A DNA stretch of 64,000 nucleotides from Rapana venosa (lineage: Eukaryota > Mollusca > Gastropoda > Neogastropoda > Muricidae), in contig CM054145.1 in the NCBI GenBank assembly GCA_028751875.1, positions 44,879,754 through 44,943,753 on the forward strand, written 5' to 3'. Below are positions 28,501 to 41,521 of this stretch, piece after piece; positions within the stretch are counted from its first letter, which is position 1, and each line of letters opens with the position of its first letter. The notes under the pieces were generated by a model. That model did no database searches. It saw only the letters and a program-made list of their open reading frames with translations, and had not been told where the DNA came from. A program made the translations under genes and the position numbers.

Positions 28501-31500
28501 AAGATTATCCAAGGTATGAACTTGAAACAAAAGAAAATTGCAGCCAGGGAGAAGCAGACGCAATCAGAGAAATCCAGAGAGGTGACAGCTCAGCCATCAG
28601 AAATGCCTAAATCTGAGGACACAGAACCAGTTCAGGTGGTTGAGCAGATGACCAAGTCTGCGGCAGAGGAATTATCAGCATCTGTGTTGGATGAGAATTC
28701 CAATGTGGGTCCCAGTCATGTATCTGTGGGGAACCATGGACCAGAGGAACAGTCAGATCATGTGCGACAACTTTTGAAAGAAAAGCAGTACCTTACCATT
28801 GAGCGAGACATGATGAAGGAGTTATGCAGTGAAAAAGATGGGGAGATCGTGCAGCTCCAGACCAAGTTCTACGATGCAGAGTTCCACTGGAAAGAAGTGG
28901 TGTCCAGAAAAGATCAGGAGATTGCAGTGTTACAGAAGAAATTCCATGGACAAGAAGATGATTCTCACCTCCTGATGGATGACAAGATTGTCCTGGAAAA
29001 GGATCTAGAAGAAAAGACAACAGAATTGAAGTCCATTTCAAAAGAATTAGAGCACACAAAGCAAGCGTTTGTAGCTGAGCAGGAAAGAGTTGCACAGTTG
29101 ACAGAACACCTAGAACGCCTTCAGAATGAGCGAACCATCCTGTCTCAGCAAGTGGAAGATTATACAAATTATTGTGCTCAGCTTCAAGATTCATTGACAT
29201 TTTTGCAACAAGAAATAACAGCACAAAAGCAGAACAAAGAAGAACCACTGTCAACATCCCAAGCTGGTGATCAAAGTCAACTAGAAAGAGAAAACCAGCG
29301 TCTCATATTGGAAGTAAAAAATCTTGAAGCTCAGAGGAACTCATTGGAACAGAAAATTGAGGTGTTGGAAGCAGAGAGAGACAGCAGAAATCAGCAATTA
29401 GAATCTCTAGCTGCCAAGTGGAGTGACCTGGAACAAAGTTTGCAGCAGAAGACTGAAGAAGTGCAGCAGTTGAAAACAACTGTTGCTGAAAAGGATCAAC
29501 AGAACCAAGTAATGGAAGCTGTCATGAAAAGCATGATCCAGGAGAAAGAGGACAGCCAGTCATCAGCCTCAGCTCTAGCAGTTGAAGTGGAAGCCTTGGC
29601 AGCTGAAAACTCTTCTTTAAATGCTCAACTTTCTGATCTGCAGAAAGTTGTAAAGAAGAAGGAAGCAAGGCTTGCTGTCGTCAACAAGCAGCTCAAGGAA
29701 AAGTCCAGAACTGCAACAGATATTGGGAGCATATCAGAAACTGACTCTTCTTTATTTGGTTCCCAACAGTTGGTAAGCAGCAGTGAGACCTTGTCCACAT
29801 CCTTGAATGAAGAGCACTTCCCAAAGGTTGTTGAAGAAACAATGACTGCCTCTGCTTGTAGTGAATTGAGCACAAAACTTTCGACTTCAGAAGATTCACA
29901 TCAGCAAACAGAAGGAGTCCATGTTGAACTTCTGAACCGAGAAAAACAGCTGTTGTCAGTCCAGGCTGAACTGGACTCTACCAAAAAGCAAATGAAGAAA
30001 AAAGATGCCAGGATTCTGGCTTTGACGAAAAAGCTTAAGAGTGCAGAACAGGCACCTTCTGCTTCCTCAACTCCCAAAGCATCAATGAGTAACTTGAATG
30101 AGAGTGCTCAAACACCCCAGGCTACCCCAAGCCATTCATTCACAAAGGCTGGTGGTGCTGACATGCAAGAACAGCTCAGAGACCGAGATAGGCTTGAAAT
30201 GTGCTTGAGGGATGTTGAAGATTCCTTGCAGAGAGCAGAAGAGAGAAATGATGTTCTTGAGCAGGATCTTGAAGAATGTGAGGTACGACTACAGAGGGCA
30301 GACAGAGACAGAGAACAGTTGGAGGATGATTTGCTGGATGTTCAGTCTATTGTTTATCAGCGCCCGAGAAGTCAGTTCATGCATTTGGTAAACATGACTG
30401 ACACCAAGGCCAGAATCCACCAGTTGATAGCCGAGCGAGCCTCTGTGGGGAGCCACTTCAATGAAGCACAGCAACACATTCAAGATCTGCAGTGGGAAAG
30501 AGACAACCTTCGAGGCCATCTGGCAAAGGCTGAAGACTTCATTCAGTATTTACAGACAGAAAAACAAGTCTTGGAAGAAAAGTTGCAAGTTCCACTCCAG
30601 GAACAAGAGGTACAAGTTGACCAGCCTCCGGAGTTGCCAGAGATACGGGTATCAAACCATGACCTGCAGCAGGAGCCAGAACTTCAAGAACAGTTGAACC
30701 AGGCACAGCAAGCTCTTCAGCAGATTCAGTCTGAAAATCTTTATCTGAAGCAGAATCTCCAGGCTGTGCTCTCACAGCAAAACATCTCTTCAGAAAAGCA
30801 ACGTGCAGTGGAAGAACATGTACAGGAGGAGCATGCATCTTCAGATCTCCAACAGGAAGAAGATAGGCACAATGTGGAGTCCAGGTTTGAAATGCTGCAG
30901 GCAGAACTAAGAGTCACATCAGAACAGGTAGCAGCGTTAACTTCAAAGCTGGAGCAGTCCGAAAGGGAAAAAGAACTGCTGGAAAGTCGTCTAGATGAGG
31001 TTCGTCGGGATCTTGCAGAGGCAGATAACTATTACCAGAATCTTCACAAAGACCTCACAGACCAGTGCCAGCAACTTGAAGAACATGCAGCAGAAATTCG
31101 CCAAGAAAACAGTGCACTTATTTCCCAAAAGTCTGCAGCAGAACACGAAAGAACACAGATGTCAGACAATCTTGCCACTCTTGAAGAAGCTGTCAGGAAA
31201 GCAGTCCATGAAAAGGAAATGGCAGAAAAACAGGCTTCTGCCTTGGAGAAGGATGTGGATTATCAGCAGACCAGAGCAGAGAAGCTTTTAAAGCTTTTGC
31301 GAGAAAAAGACTCAGCTGAAGCCTCCAATCAGGACAAATATTCATCATTGACAGAAACTGTGACCCATCTCCAGTCACAAGTGCAAAGTCTTCAGAATGA
31401 GAAGGAATCCCTTCACCATACTGTCAGCTCACTGCAGGAACTGGAAGCCAGGATGAGAGAAGAGAGTGCATTTTACCAGTCACAGTGCCTATCTTTGTCC

Positions 31501-34500
31501 CAAGAATCAAATAGTAAGGGGGAGAGAATTTCCCTTCTTGAGGAGCAAATCACCATGTTGGAACAAAGCATGGTATCAAGAAATGAAGACTTCATGCAGC
31601 TGGAGCAGATGCTTTCCAACTTGAAACATGAGCTGTGGGTGAAAACAGAACTGGCAGAAAGCGCACAGGCTGATCTATCAACCATTGTCAAAGAAAATTC
31701 AGAGCTTAAAGAACAGCTCGCAGGCAGCACCAACCAGCAGATGGAAGTACAGAATCAACTGTCTGCATTGACAATGGGAAAAGAAGAATTGACAGCTACT
31801 GTCGAGAAACTGAAAACTCAGTATCAGCAGGACCAGGATCAGATTTCCAGCCTAGAACAGCAGTTGGCAACGTTATTGGACCAGTACAGGCAGGAGACTG
31901 AGGTGAGGCAGAGCCTGGAAAAGCAGCTAAATGCAGCTCATCAACAGTTTGCAGACCTTGAAGCCCACAACCAGGAGCACAATCACCATTTAGCAGATAC
32001 TGTCAAGTCTCTGCAGCAGGAACTGACTGAATCCACTGAACAGATTGGACAATATAGAGAAACCGAACAACAGTTGAATGAAAATGTTGTGATGTTACAA
32101 CAGCAGCTTGCAGATTCCACAGAGCAGCTCCAGCATCATCAGTATGTTAGGCAAGAACTTGAAAGCAAGGTGAAGAACCTGGAACAAGAACTTGCCGACT
32201 CAAAGGAGCACCTAAAGCAAGAACACATTGACAAACAGAAACTTGAAGAGAATGTCACACTATTGAAAACTCAGGTTGCAGCTTCAGTGCAGCAAGCAAA
32301 AGATTCCTCATCACTGCAGGACAAGTCTGAAGAAAGGGTAGCCATTGTTGAAAAAGAAGCGCAGATGCTCAGAGAAGAAATAGCTGTGCTCAGCTCCATT
32401 AGATCAGATCTGCAAGTGCACAACACAGGTTTACAACAAGAACTTGAAGCAGTAAAGCATGAGATGAGCGTGACAGCAGAAAGGCTGAGAATGACAGAGC
32501 TGTCAGCTTCCCAGAGCACTCCAGTTGAAGTCCAGCAGCTTTCCCAAGAAGAGACGTCCCTTTCACCAGACACCGACAGCAGCAGCAAGGTGGAGACTCT
32601 GAGCACACAGATAGCAGAACTGAGAAAAACTGCCAAAAGAAAGGATGCAAAAGTAATGTCTTTGACAAAACAGCTGGAAAAGAAGAAGCAGGAAGTGGCT
32701 GAGTTGTCACAGCAACTCCAAGACACAAGAGCAGAGCTGCAAGCAAGACAGACACAGGCAGTTGTACAAATCACACCACACGACACATTCAACAACAGCA
32801 CATCCATTACAGAATACTTTACACCAGTCCAAACCCCAACTCTTGGTGCACAGTTTTCCACACCAACACAAAGTTCACAAACACTGCCACTCTTGGAGGA
32901 GACCTTCGATTCCCAGTCACCACTTGACAGCAGCCAGATGACAGCTACAGATTATCCCAGCAGAGAGTCTTCCGATGTCAGCCTAGATCAGCTGAGAGAG
33001 CAGTTGACAGAGAAAGAAAGTCACGTAAGATCATCGCGGGACTCTGTACTCTGCTGTATTATTGATCTGAGTTACATATGCTAACAGAATTGCCAGCTCT
33101 TGTTACTGCTCACTAACACCTCATATCATGTCATGTGCTCATGTTGTTTTGAACACTTGACAAACCACCATGATTGTGTTTTGTTTTGATCTGGAAGGTT
33201 TCACATTCATTTTGTTGTTGTTTTTAAAAAGAATTGCTAGAATCATGGTTGTTTGGTCTCAGAGTAAGTTCACCCTCATCATAATCATTCTCCCACTATT
33301 TCTGCATGTTTGCATGCTGTTGTATGGTTCTAATCAGTTTGTTGATTCTCAAATGCAATCTGCTGTGTTCAGGTAATGATTAATTATGTAGACCTCATCA
33401 GCACTAGTTGTTGCCCAAGCACAGTTGTTATTTGCTTTGTTTTGTTGTCATGAAATTCCATGTCGAGTTTAAGGTTTCAGTCACCCATTTGAAGTAAAAG
33501 TCATCTTTTAGTTGGACACTGCAATGAACCTAGTAAAATCATTCTCATTGGAACACAAGAAGCCCCCATTGTTTGACTTCAGCTACCCTCAATGGTTATT
33601 GGTTTATCAACTGGACATATCAGTGATTCAGCCGTTTATCTGTTATATACTTTTGACCCGGCATATTCGTAGTTGAGCACACTACCTACCATTCTACACA
33701 GCATTTTGATCCATTTTATGTTCATCTTTAGTTAAACCCTCCCATGATCTATTTGATGCTCCCTGTAGTGAACGTCCAGAAGCTTTATTTTATTTTATTG
33801 TTTTGGTAGTTATTGAACGCACCAGCGACCCATTTAAGTTCATCTTAAGCACAGTAAGCTTACCCATTCCATGCTCATTTTTGTTGAAGGCACTATTGAC
33901 CATTTTATGTTCATCTTTAGTTTCACATACACAACGATGGGCCACTCTGTGTTCCAGCTGTCATAAATGGCATAATTGTCCCATTTTCTGTTCATTTCTA
34001 GGGCACTCTGGTGACCAGACTAAAGTTCATCTCAGATTTTTGTTGTTGAACCCATGTGTGATCCTGTTTTTGTTCATTTTTGGTTGGGTATACTGATCCC
34101 GTATTGCAAATGGAACTCATTATTTGAAAACTTGAGCATTCCAGGTTAATGTTTTCGTGTGAATGTGACCCAGATTTATGTACCAGTTTATTTTCATCAT
34201 CAGTTTGATGTAGATGATCCAATTTAAACGGATTTATTTAAATACTGAAGTGACTTATTTGCATCTTTATTCAGACATGCTATGATCCAGTTTGATGTAC
34301 GTAATTTGTGGTGGGACATGTTGACGCATTTGGTCTTTTTACATTTATCTTTAGTTCAGGAAGCATATCGTTTTAAGTTCATCGTCAACTCAGTACAGAT
34401 TGAACTTGAATGCTGGTGACTTTATTTGAGCACACAGTTATCCTACTTTGATAGGCCTCCAGGAAAAACACATGTAATGATGCAAGGCTATTCTAATGCT

Positions 34501-37272
34501 GCTAGATTTTAAAAGTTATTTTTAAAAAGGAAAGTAATTAGAATCGTAGTATGCTCTGAAAGATGACAGATACATATTTGGGTGACATTTGTAATGTTGA
34601 TTGAGTAACTAAACGTTAACTGAGAAAAAAAAAATGTTCTTTGAAAGTTAAATAGATTTTTAAATTCTGATAATTGGCAACAAATCAAAGCAAGACGCTA
34701 ACTGTTGCTTTCTGAGTGCGCAGTAGTGGTACAGTAATGGTGCTCTAGTTTCCCCCTCCATGGGCTGCAGAGTTAAGCTTATTAACATGTGTGCTTAGCT
34801 TGGATTTGCATAGTTTTAGTGAATGACGCAGTAGTTTACAAGTAAAGTGTTTGAACTCGATCCAGTTATTCAAAGTGAAGTTGATATAAATGGAATCGTA
34901 TCATAAACAGAAATATGTTGGAAAATCCACTTCCCCAGTTTATATGTTGAGGTGAAGGGGATGGGGGAACCTTAGTCAGAGTCAGTGATTCTGTATCGTT
35001 ACATTTCTGTTCTTTATAATAAAAACTATAAACACAGTGAATCAGAGTCAGATTTATGGCTATAAGTAATGGACAATGTAAGATGAGTTTGAGAAAAAAA
35101 TGGAACCCTTACCCCTTTCCCCATGTTGTGGACAGTGTGTGTAAGGTCTTGTGTCAAAATAATTTTTATTCATCTTGCCAAATATACTTTATACTGGCTT
35201 ATTATTAAATATGATTTTTATACTGTTACCAAGCCATAATTATTCCATGCAGAAATAAGTCTGATACTGTATTATACAAAAGAAATGTGATATAATTATG
35301 CTGCAGGGAAGGGAGTTTGAAGACATATTTCAGTGATGGCAAGACTTAGATTCTTTCATAATACAATAGGTGGTTTTGCCAGCTAGTTCAGCTGCTTTTT
35401 CACATTCTGATGCTTTGCCAAAAATATGAACAGCATCATAATTCTGCAGTTTATGGCTTGGGATGTGTGTGCAATAGGGGTTCTAGATTGGAGCATGTGC
35501 CATCACCATTGTGTGACATTATTCACTTCTGTTGGAATTTCAGTTCAGCATTCCGCTCTTTTCTGCATTTATTTTTTATCCATCTATCTATCAGTATCCG
35601 TCAGTCTGTCTATCAGTCCATCAGCCTACCTATCTATATTTATATATATCTATATCCATTTATACTTTATGTACTTTTGTACATTTCAAGTATTATTTTA
35701 ACTACAAAACAGTATATAATTTAACAGAATATATGATTTAACAGAATATATATATGCTTTCCCTCAGTCGTGTGGTCAATCTCACAAGCTATCAACCATG
35801 TATATCAGGAATCTTTTTAACTAGCTGGAATTATGGAGTAATTGAGTCATCCCTTGTAGAATTTGGACAGCATGTTTTGTTCTTAATGAATGTTATGAAT
35901 TTGACATTTGATGATGTTCATCATTCTAGGCCCTCCATGAGGTTAAGTAATGATACTTGACAGATTCAGTAACAAGTGATAATACCATGTTGTCCGTGGG
36001 AGGCTTGTCAGGCCTGCATCTGGCTAGCTCCTTGCAGTGAGCACTCTCAAAACATGTTTGGTATTTTTGTTGGGTTTTTTTGGTTTTGTTTACCACAAGA
36101 GGCACTCTTTCCTGGTTTTGGAGAGTTGTCTCTTACGTACTTTGAGAGCATTCTGCGCAGTGACACAGCCAGCCAGTCAGGATTTTGACAGGTCACCGAG
36201 GATAAAACAGTACTGTCACTTGCTATCGGTTCTGTCAGGATCTCCTTCATAGAAGACATGAAGAGGAGCAAAGTGTCTGGCAGATTTGTGAAAGTTTAAG
36301 TTTTTCCCTTATCAACAAAACTTACATATTCAACAGAACATGAATTTATAAGCAATGAAACCCTGTAGCTGAGGAATGAAAAGAAAAAGAAATGAACAGT
36401 GAAACAAACATTTCATTGTAGGTCCAGACTGGGATGATTCATTTTGGTTTTATTTCCTGAATCAAGTTGCTTGAAAATACTCAGAAATTAAGTTGATAGC
36501 TGATGGTAATGACCACAGGATGACAGAAAAAATTTTTTTTTTTTAATTGGCAGAGTCCAGTAAACCTCCTGTTGATTTTCTTTGTATCAAGTTTCCATTT
36601 TTGCATGAGCATGTCACAAGCCTGCATTATGGGAGCTTTTATTGATCACTTGATAATTTTTACGTGACAGGTTTTTGGGGGGCAAAGTTTATGATGAAAA
36701 CAAAGGATGAAGATTTCTGAGGTAGCATGGCAGAAGTAGTTTAGACAGTAAATCACTTATGGTAAAGTTGGAAGTACAAGAGACAGACTTTTTTAAATCA
36801 GAAAAACCCAGTGGTCTGATTAAGTTGAGAGAAGGTTTTATTGTGTTAATCTCACTCATTCTTTTTGCCCACCCCCTTTTATTTCCTCCAGTATATATGG
36901 TAGTATTACATTGATCAGTTTCTCCTACTTCATCTTTGTGTTCTTTTTCTTCTGTGTATATACTACTAGCTTTATAATAGTCTTATGCTGGAAACTAATT
37001 TCATGTTTAAAAAAAAGAAGAGAAAAAGAAAGAAAGAAAAAGAGAAGGAAAAAAAAAAGGAAGGAAAAAATCCCCACCTTCAGGAAATTATGTCTTAGAA
37101 ACATTCTCATTTCTGTAAATTTCTTTGGAGAAAAAAATGGTTTCATAATTGTAGCAGCATGCTATTATTGACATGTATTATACTTTGCTTTGCATTATTG
37201 TTTATATGCAAGAAATAATCATACACATTGTATCAATTCTTTATGCACAGGGAGTTACATGATGTTTATATC

Positions 37273-37342
<70 letters not shown>

Positions 37343-37585
37343 TAGATAGATAGATAGATAGATATTAGTTTACATTTCCATCCTCTCTTACTCCCTTTCC
37401 TTCTTCTATGTGCTGTAATTACTGGTTTGAAAATTGCAATGTTATCCATCAGAATTTCATCAGGCAATATTGCGTAATGTAAGTCCAAATAGCTGAATGC
37501 TAACATGAGAATTTTTTCACAGTATATTCAATTCTTTGTTCATTTCTTTTTTTTCAAGACTTAACATTGTGAAACTGTTCCTTGG

Positions 37586-37650
<65 letters not shown>

Positions 37651-38725
37651 GATAATGCACAGATATGAAGCTATGGAAAGAGAAGGTTGATGAAAATAAT
37701 TCCATACCTTGTTTCCCCCTCCCATTAACTGTTCACTGTGTTCAGGTGCTCAAAGTCAGTATTTGCAATCATTCATGATAGCTGTCTGGGCCTCTGGGTT
37801 TTTTAACCTAAGGTTTTTCCATACATATTTTTTTTAACAGTCAAAACTCTTCTTTCAGCATGCTTTATTTATTTTCTAGTCATTTGGGTCATGTTTGTTG
37901 ACATTTTTTATTGTTGATGATGTAGTCTGTTCATAAAGATGAGAAATAATATGTAATAATTGGGTCCATCTGTAATAAATATATCAACAGTCTGTGCCTC
38001 CCCCCCCCCCCCCCCCCCCAAAAAAAAAAGCAGATGATCATTTCAATTTGATTTAAATTTTACTATGGAGAATATGTATTTCAGCATTGATAAATGAGAT
38101 GGTGAAGATGGATTTAAACATGAATATGATAACTTTTTGGTGGCAGAATTATAGAAAAAAAAAGTTTGATATGTATATATAGGTATTTTCATCCTGTAGA
38201 TTTGATTTAATTTGGCATTGGAAAATCATGTTTACTGAGAAATACTGAATTTTGATCATCTGAAGCAAAAATTATAAACATTATAGTAATGAGGATACTA
38301 TTAGTATACATACTTTTTTTGTTTTGGGTGGATGTTTCACTTTTGATCTTATTGTTGTATTATTTCAATGTTCAAGGGCAGGAAAATGTGATATAATCAG
38401 TCAGTTGCTTATCTGAAAAACTATATCTTTTGTGAGGCATCAGTACAGGGTTTTGTTTCTGTTGTCATGTAAAGATTGAAAGTAGAATGTACAATTATTA
38501 GGGTTTTTTCCCTTCTTTAAATTATTGCATTGAAGGAAAGAATAATATATTAATCATGACTGTAAAATAATGAAAATTGTGAAGAGATTGTAAACAATAT
38601 AATGCGTTCATATTGTGTCATTAGTATATTGTGTCATTAGTATATTCACTACCTTGAAATGAATATGAGCTGTGAAAAAGACACACCACAGACTGATTCA
38701 AGTTTATGATTTTTAAGTTGTATAT

Positions 38726-38824
<99 letters not shown>

Positions 38825-41488
38825 AGGTCTTAGAGTGATGATATAGTCTCTTGTATTTTTTTCTCTGCCATATCATTTAACATCATTCTTGATTGGGTTT
38901 TGTTGGGTTTTCTCCCTCTCCATTCCTCCCCATCCCTTTCTGTTTTTTGTTTGTTTTTGCTTTTCTTTAACTTAAGAATTGTGTATGAAAAATAGTCTAG
39001 GGTTTTTTTCCTGTCCAAAGTGGGTTGTGTTTGAGTTTGCAGTGATCTTACACAATCCCAAATATAAAAAAAACCAACAACAACAAAACTTGATTTCTCT
39101 TCCCATGTTGTTTGTTTGTTGTCATGTTTGAATCAAGATGGCCTCAAAAGTTCAGTCTCTCCATGACTCTCTCTATCTACCCAGGTGGCGGATCTGATGC
39201 AGACCATCGATACATACAACCAACAACTCCAGCAGTATGGAAAAACGGCGGAAGATCTGCAGGGTCAGCTTGACATCCTTCAAGAGCAGAAAGACGAGGC
39301 TGAGAAACTAGCAGCGGAGAGGAGGGAGCAAATTGTACAGTTGGAATCCAGCCTGTCTGCTGCTTTATCCAGCAAGGAATCCTCTGATGGCGTCCATGTG
39401 GCTCAGCTGGCTGAGACTGAGAGGCAACTTTCAGAAGCTCTGGAGGCCAAAGCACAGGCTGAGGGTCAGCTGGAGACCTTAGACAGTCAGCTGTCTGAAC
39501 TAGGGACCAGGTATTCTCAAGCACTGACAGAGAAAGCAGAGGTAGAAGCCAGTGCATCCAAGATGAAAGACACGTATGAAGAACTCACCTCAAACTATTC
39601 CAAGGTGTTGGCGGAAAAAGAAGATTTGGAAGAAGAGCGGTCCAGATTGTGTCAACAGCTGGAAGAAGTCAGTGACAGGTATTCGGCAGTGGTGGGAGAG
39701 AAACAAGAGGCAGACAGCGAACTGACTAAAGTGAACCAGCAGTTGGCAGAGCTGGGTGGTAAGCTGACTGAGGTGCTCATGGACAAAGCAGAAGCAGACA
39801 ATAGGGGACAGAAACTAGAGCAGGAACTGAACGCCGCTAATGAGATGGTTACTCACCTCCGGTCTGTGTCAGAACAGTCTGAGGGAGAGCTGGGTCAACA
39901 GCTGCAGACTGCTCTGGAGGACAAGTCCGTTATCCAGGGTCAGCTGTTGGAAGCACAGCAACAACAGCAGACATTACAGGAACAGCGGGAGTCTTTGCGA
40001 GCTCAGTCACAAACTTTGCAGGAGCAGCTCACAGACATGACAGCAGCAAAGGAGAATCTCCATTCCCAACTGCTTTCCCTCCAAGACCAGCTGACAACAG
40101 CTGAGAGAGAAAAGGGCAATGCTCAGCTTGAAGTAGACGAGTTTCGCCAAGATGCTGCAAGGCAGAGTGACAGAGTGAAAGAGCTGGAGCAAACCCTCAG
40201 AGACTTGTCTGATCAATTTGCTCATTCACAGGCTGCAGCTACTGCACAGCAAACTGATAAGGATACATTGCAGTTACAGCTAGCTGTGGAGACTCGGCAA
40301 GTTGAAGAGCTCAAAACCACCATCAAGGATCTCACAGAAAAGCTGTCTGATTCACAGTCCCTTCTATCCAGCCAGCAGGAAGAACTGGTCAAATTGCAGT
40401 CAGAGTATGAATCTCAGAAAAGAGAAATCCACACTCTCCAGTCTCAGCAGGAAGCCACTCTATCATCCCAAGCCGAGGAAGAAAGGCACCAGACGGCAAA
40501 ACTGGAAAATCAACTCAGAGACCTTACTGAAAAACTGGCTGAATCTCAGTCTGTGACTCATGACAAAGATCTGGAAATGAACGAACTGTGGTCAGAACTG
40601 GATCAAGTCAACACATCCTTGTCTTTGGCACACACCCAGTTCCAGGAAAGAGAGTCTTCTCTGGTCCAGCAGCTGACCACTGCCCAGACAGAGCAAGAGG
40701 CAACAGCTCTGCGACTGTCAGAAGTGGAACAGAAAATGTTAGAGCTGAAGCAACAGCATGCAAGTGGTGACGGGGATGGTGGTGGTGTTAGTGGGGTGGT
40801 GGTGGTGGTGGGGATGTTGAGCAGGTGTTGGAAGCCATGAACCAGCAGCTGCTGCTGAAGGCCGACCAGATGGTGGAGGTGCAGACTCAACGACAAGTGG
40901 CTGAGGCCAAGGTAACGCATTTTATTTTAAACTTTGTTCTTGTATTTTGAGAATAATGGAATAAGCACTCATGTGCCTTTTTTTTTTTATTTAAATTAAC
41001 ATCCAGTTCCCATGTGTATACGGTTTTGTAAATGTTGTCATACCACTACACAATGACCTATTCTTCTGTAAAGTAGAACAGACTTTAATATGTGCGTAAG
41101 TTGTTCTGCATGCGTTTGCACTCAAGACCTTGGTTTATAGTCTCATCCAAAGGCATCAGTGTGTCATTTGGTGTAGAGGTGTAGCATTCTGGAAACAGGT
41201 TTTTGACTGATACTGTGATAGGATTTAGGGCTTTGTTCATGATGTGGTGTAAACTCTGGTGTTGCCTTTGGGTCATTTGTGCTATGGCAGGTATAAAAGG
41301 GAAACAGATTGCTTATTTTTTATTTTGTTCATCTTGTTGCTTATCAACCAGTATGTGCAAGAAAGGTGAGAAGCATTCTCTGCATCTTGATGCTTATCAA
41401 CCAGTATGTGCAAGAAAGGTGACAAGCATTCTCTGTAGTTAGAGCATAAAAAGATATGAATGTAGGAACATATATATATATATATATA

Positions 41489-41521
<33 letters not shown>

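Larger units (their letters stand above)
33025..39184 (+). other. Intron 12 (6.2 kb), repeat-rich, no exon seen
   Basis: Contains a degenerate minisatellite (33480-34400), a TA/GA/GATA compound microsatellite, a second TA tract, a C run and a long CT tract. No conserved coding segment in either strand could be supported. Confidence 0.7.

Noticed and set aside
15537..32861. Dozens of 60-196 codon frames on the minus strand and in other plus frames across exon 12
   Set aside because: They mirror the E/Q/K/L-rich coding frame (Cys/Ser/Phe-rich antisense products), overlap each other and have no independent splice or start evidence.
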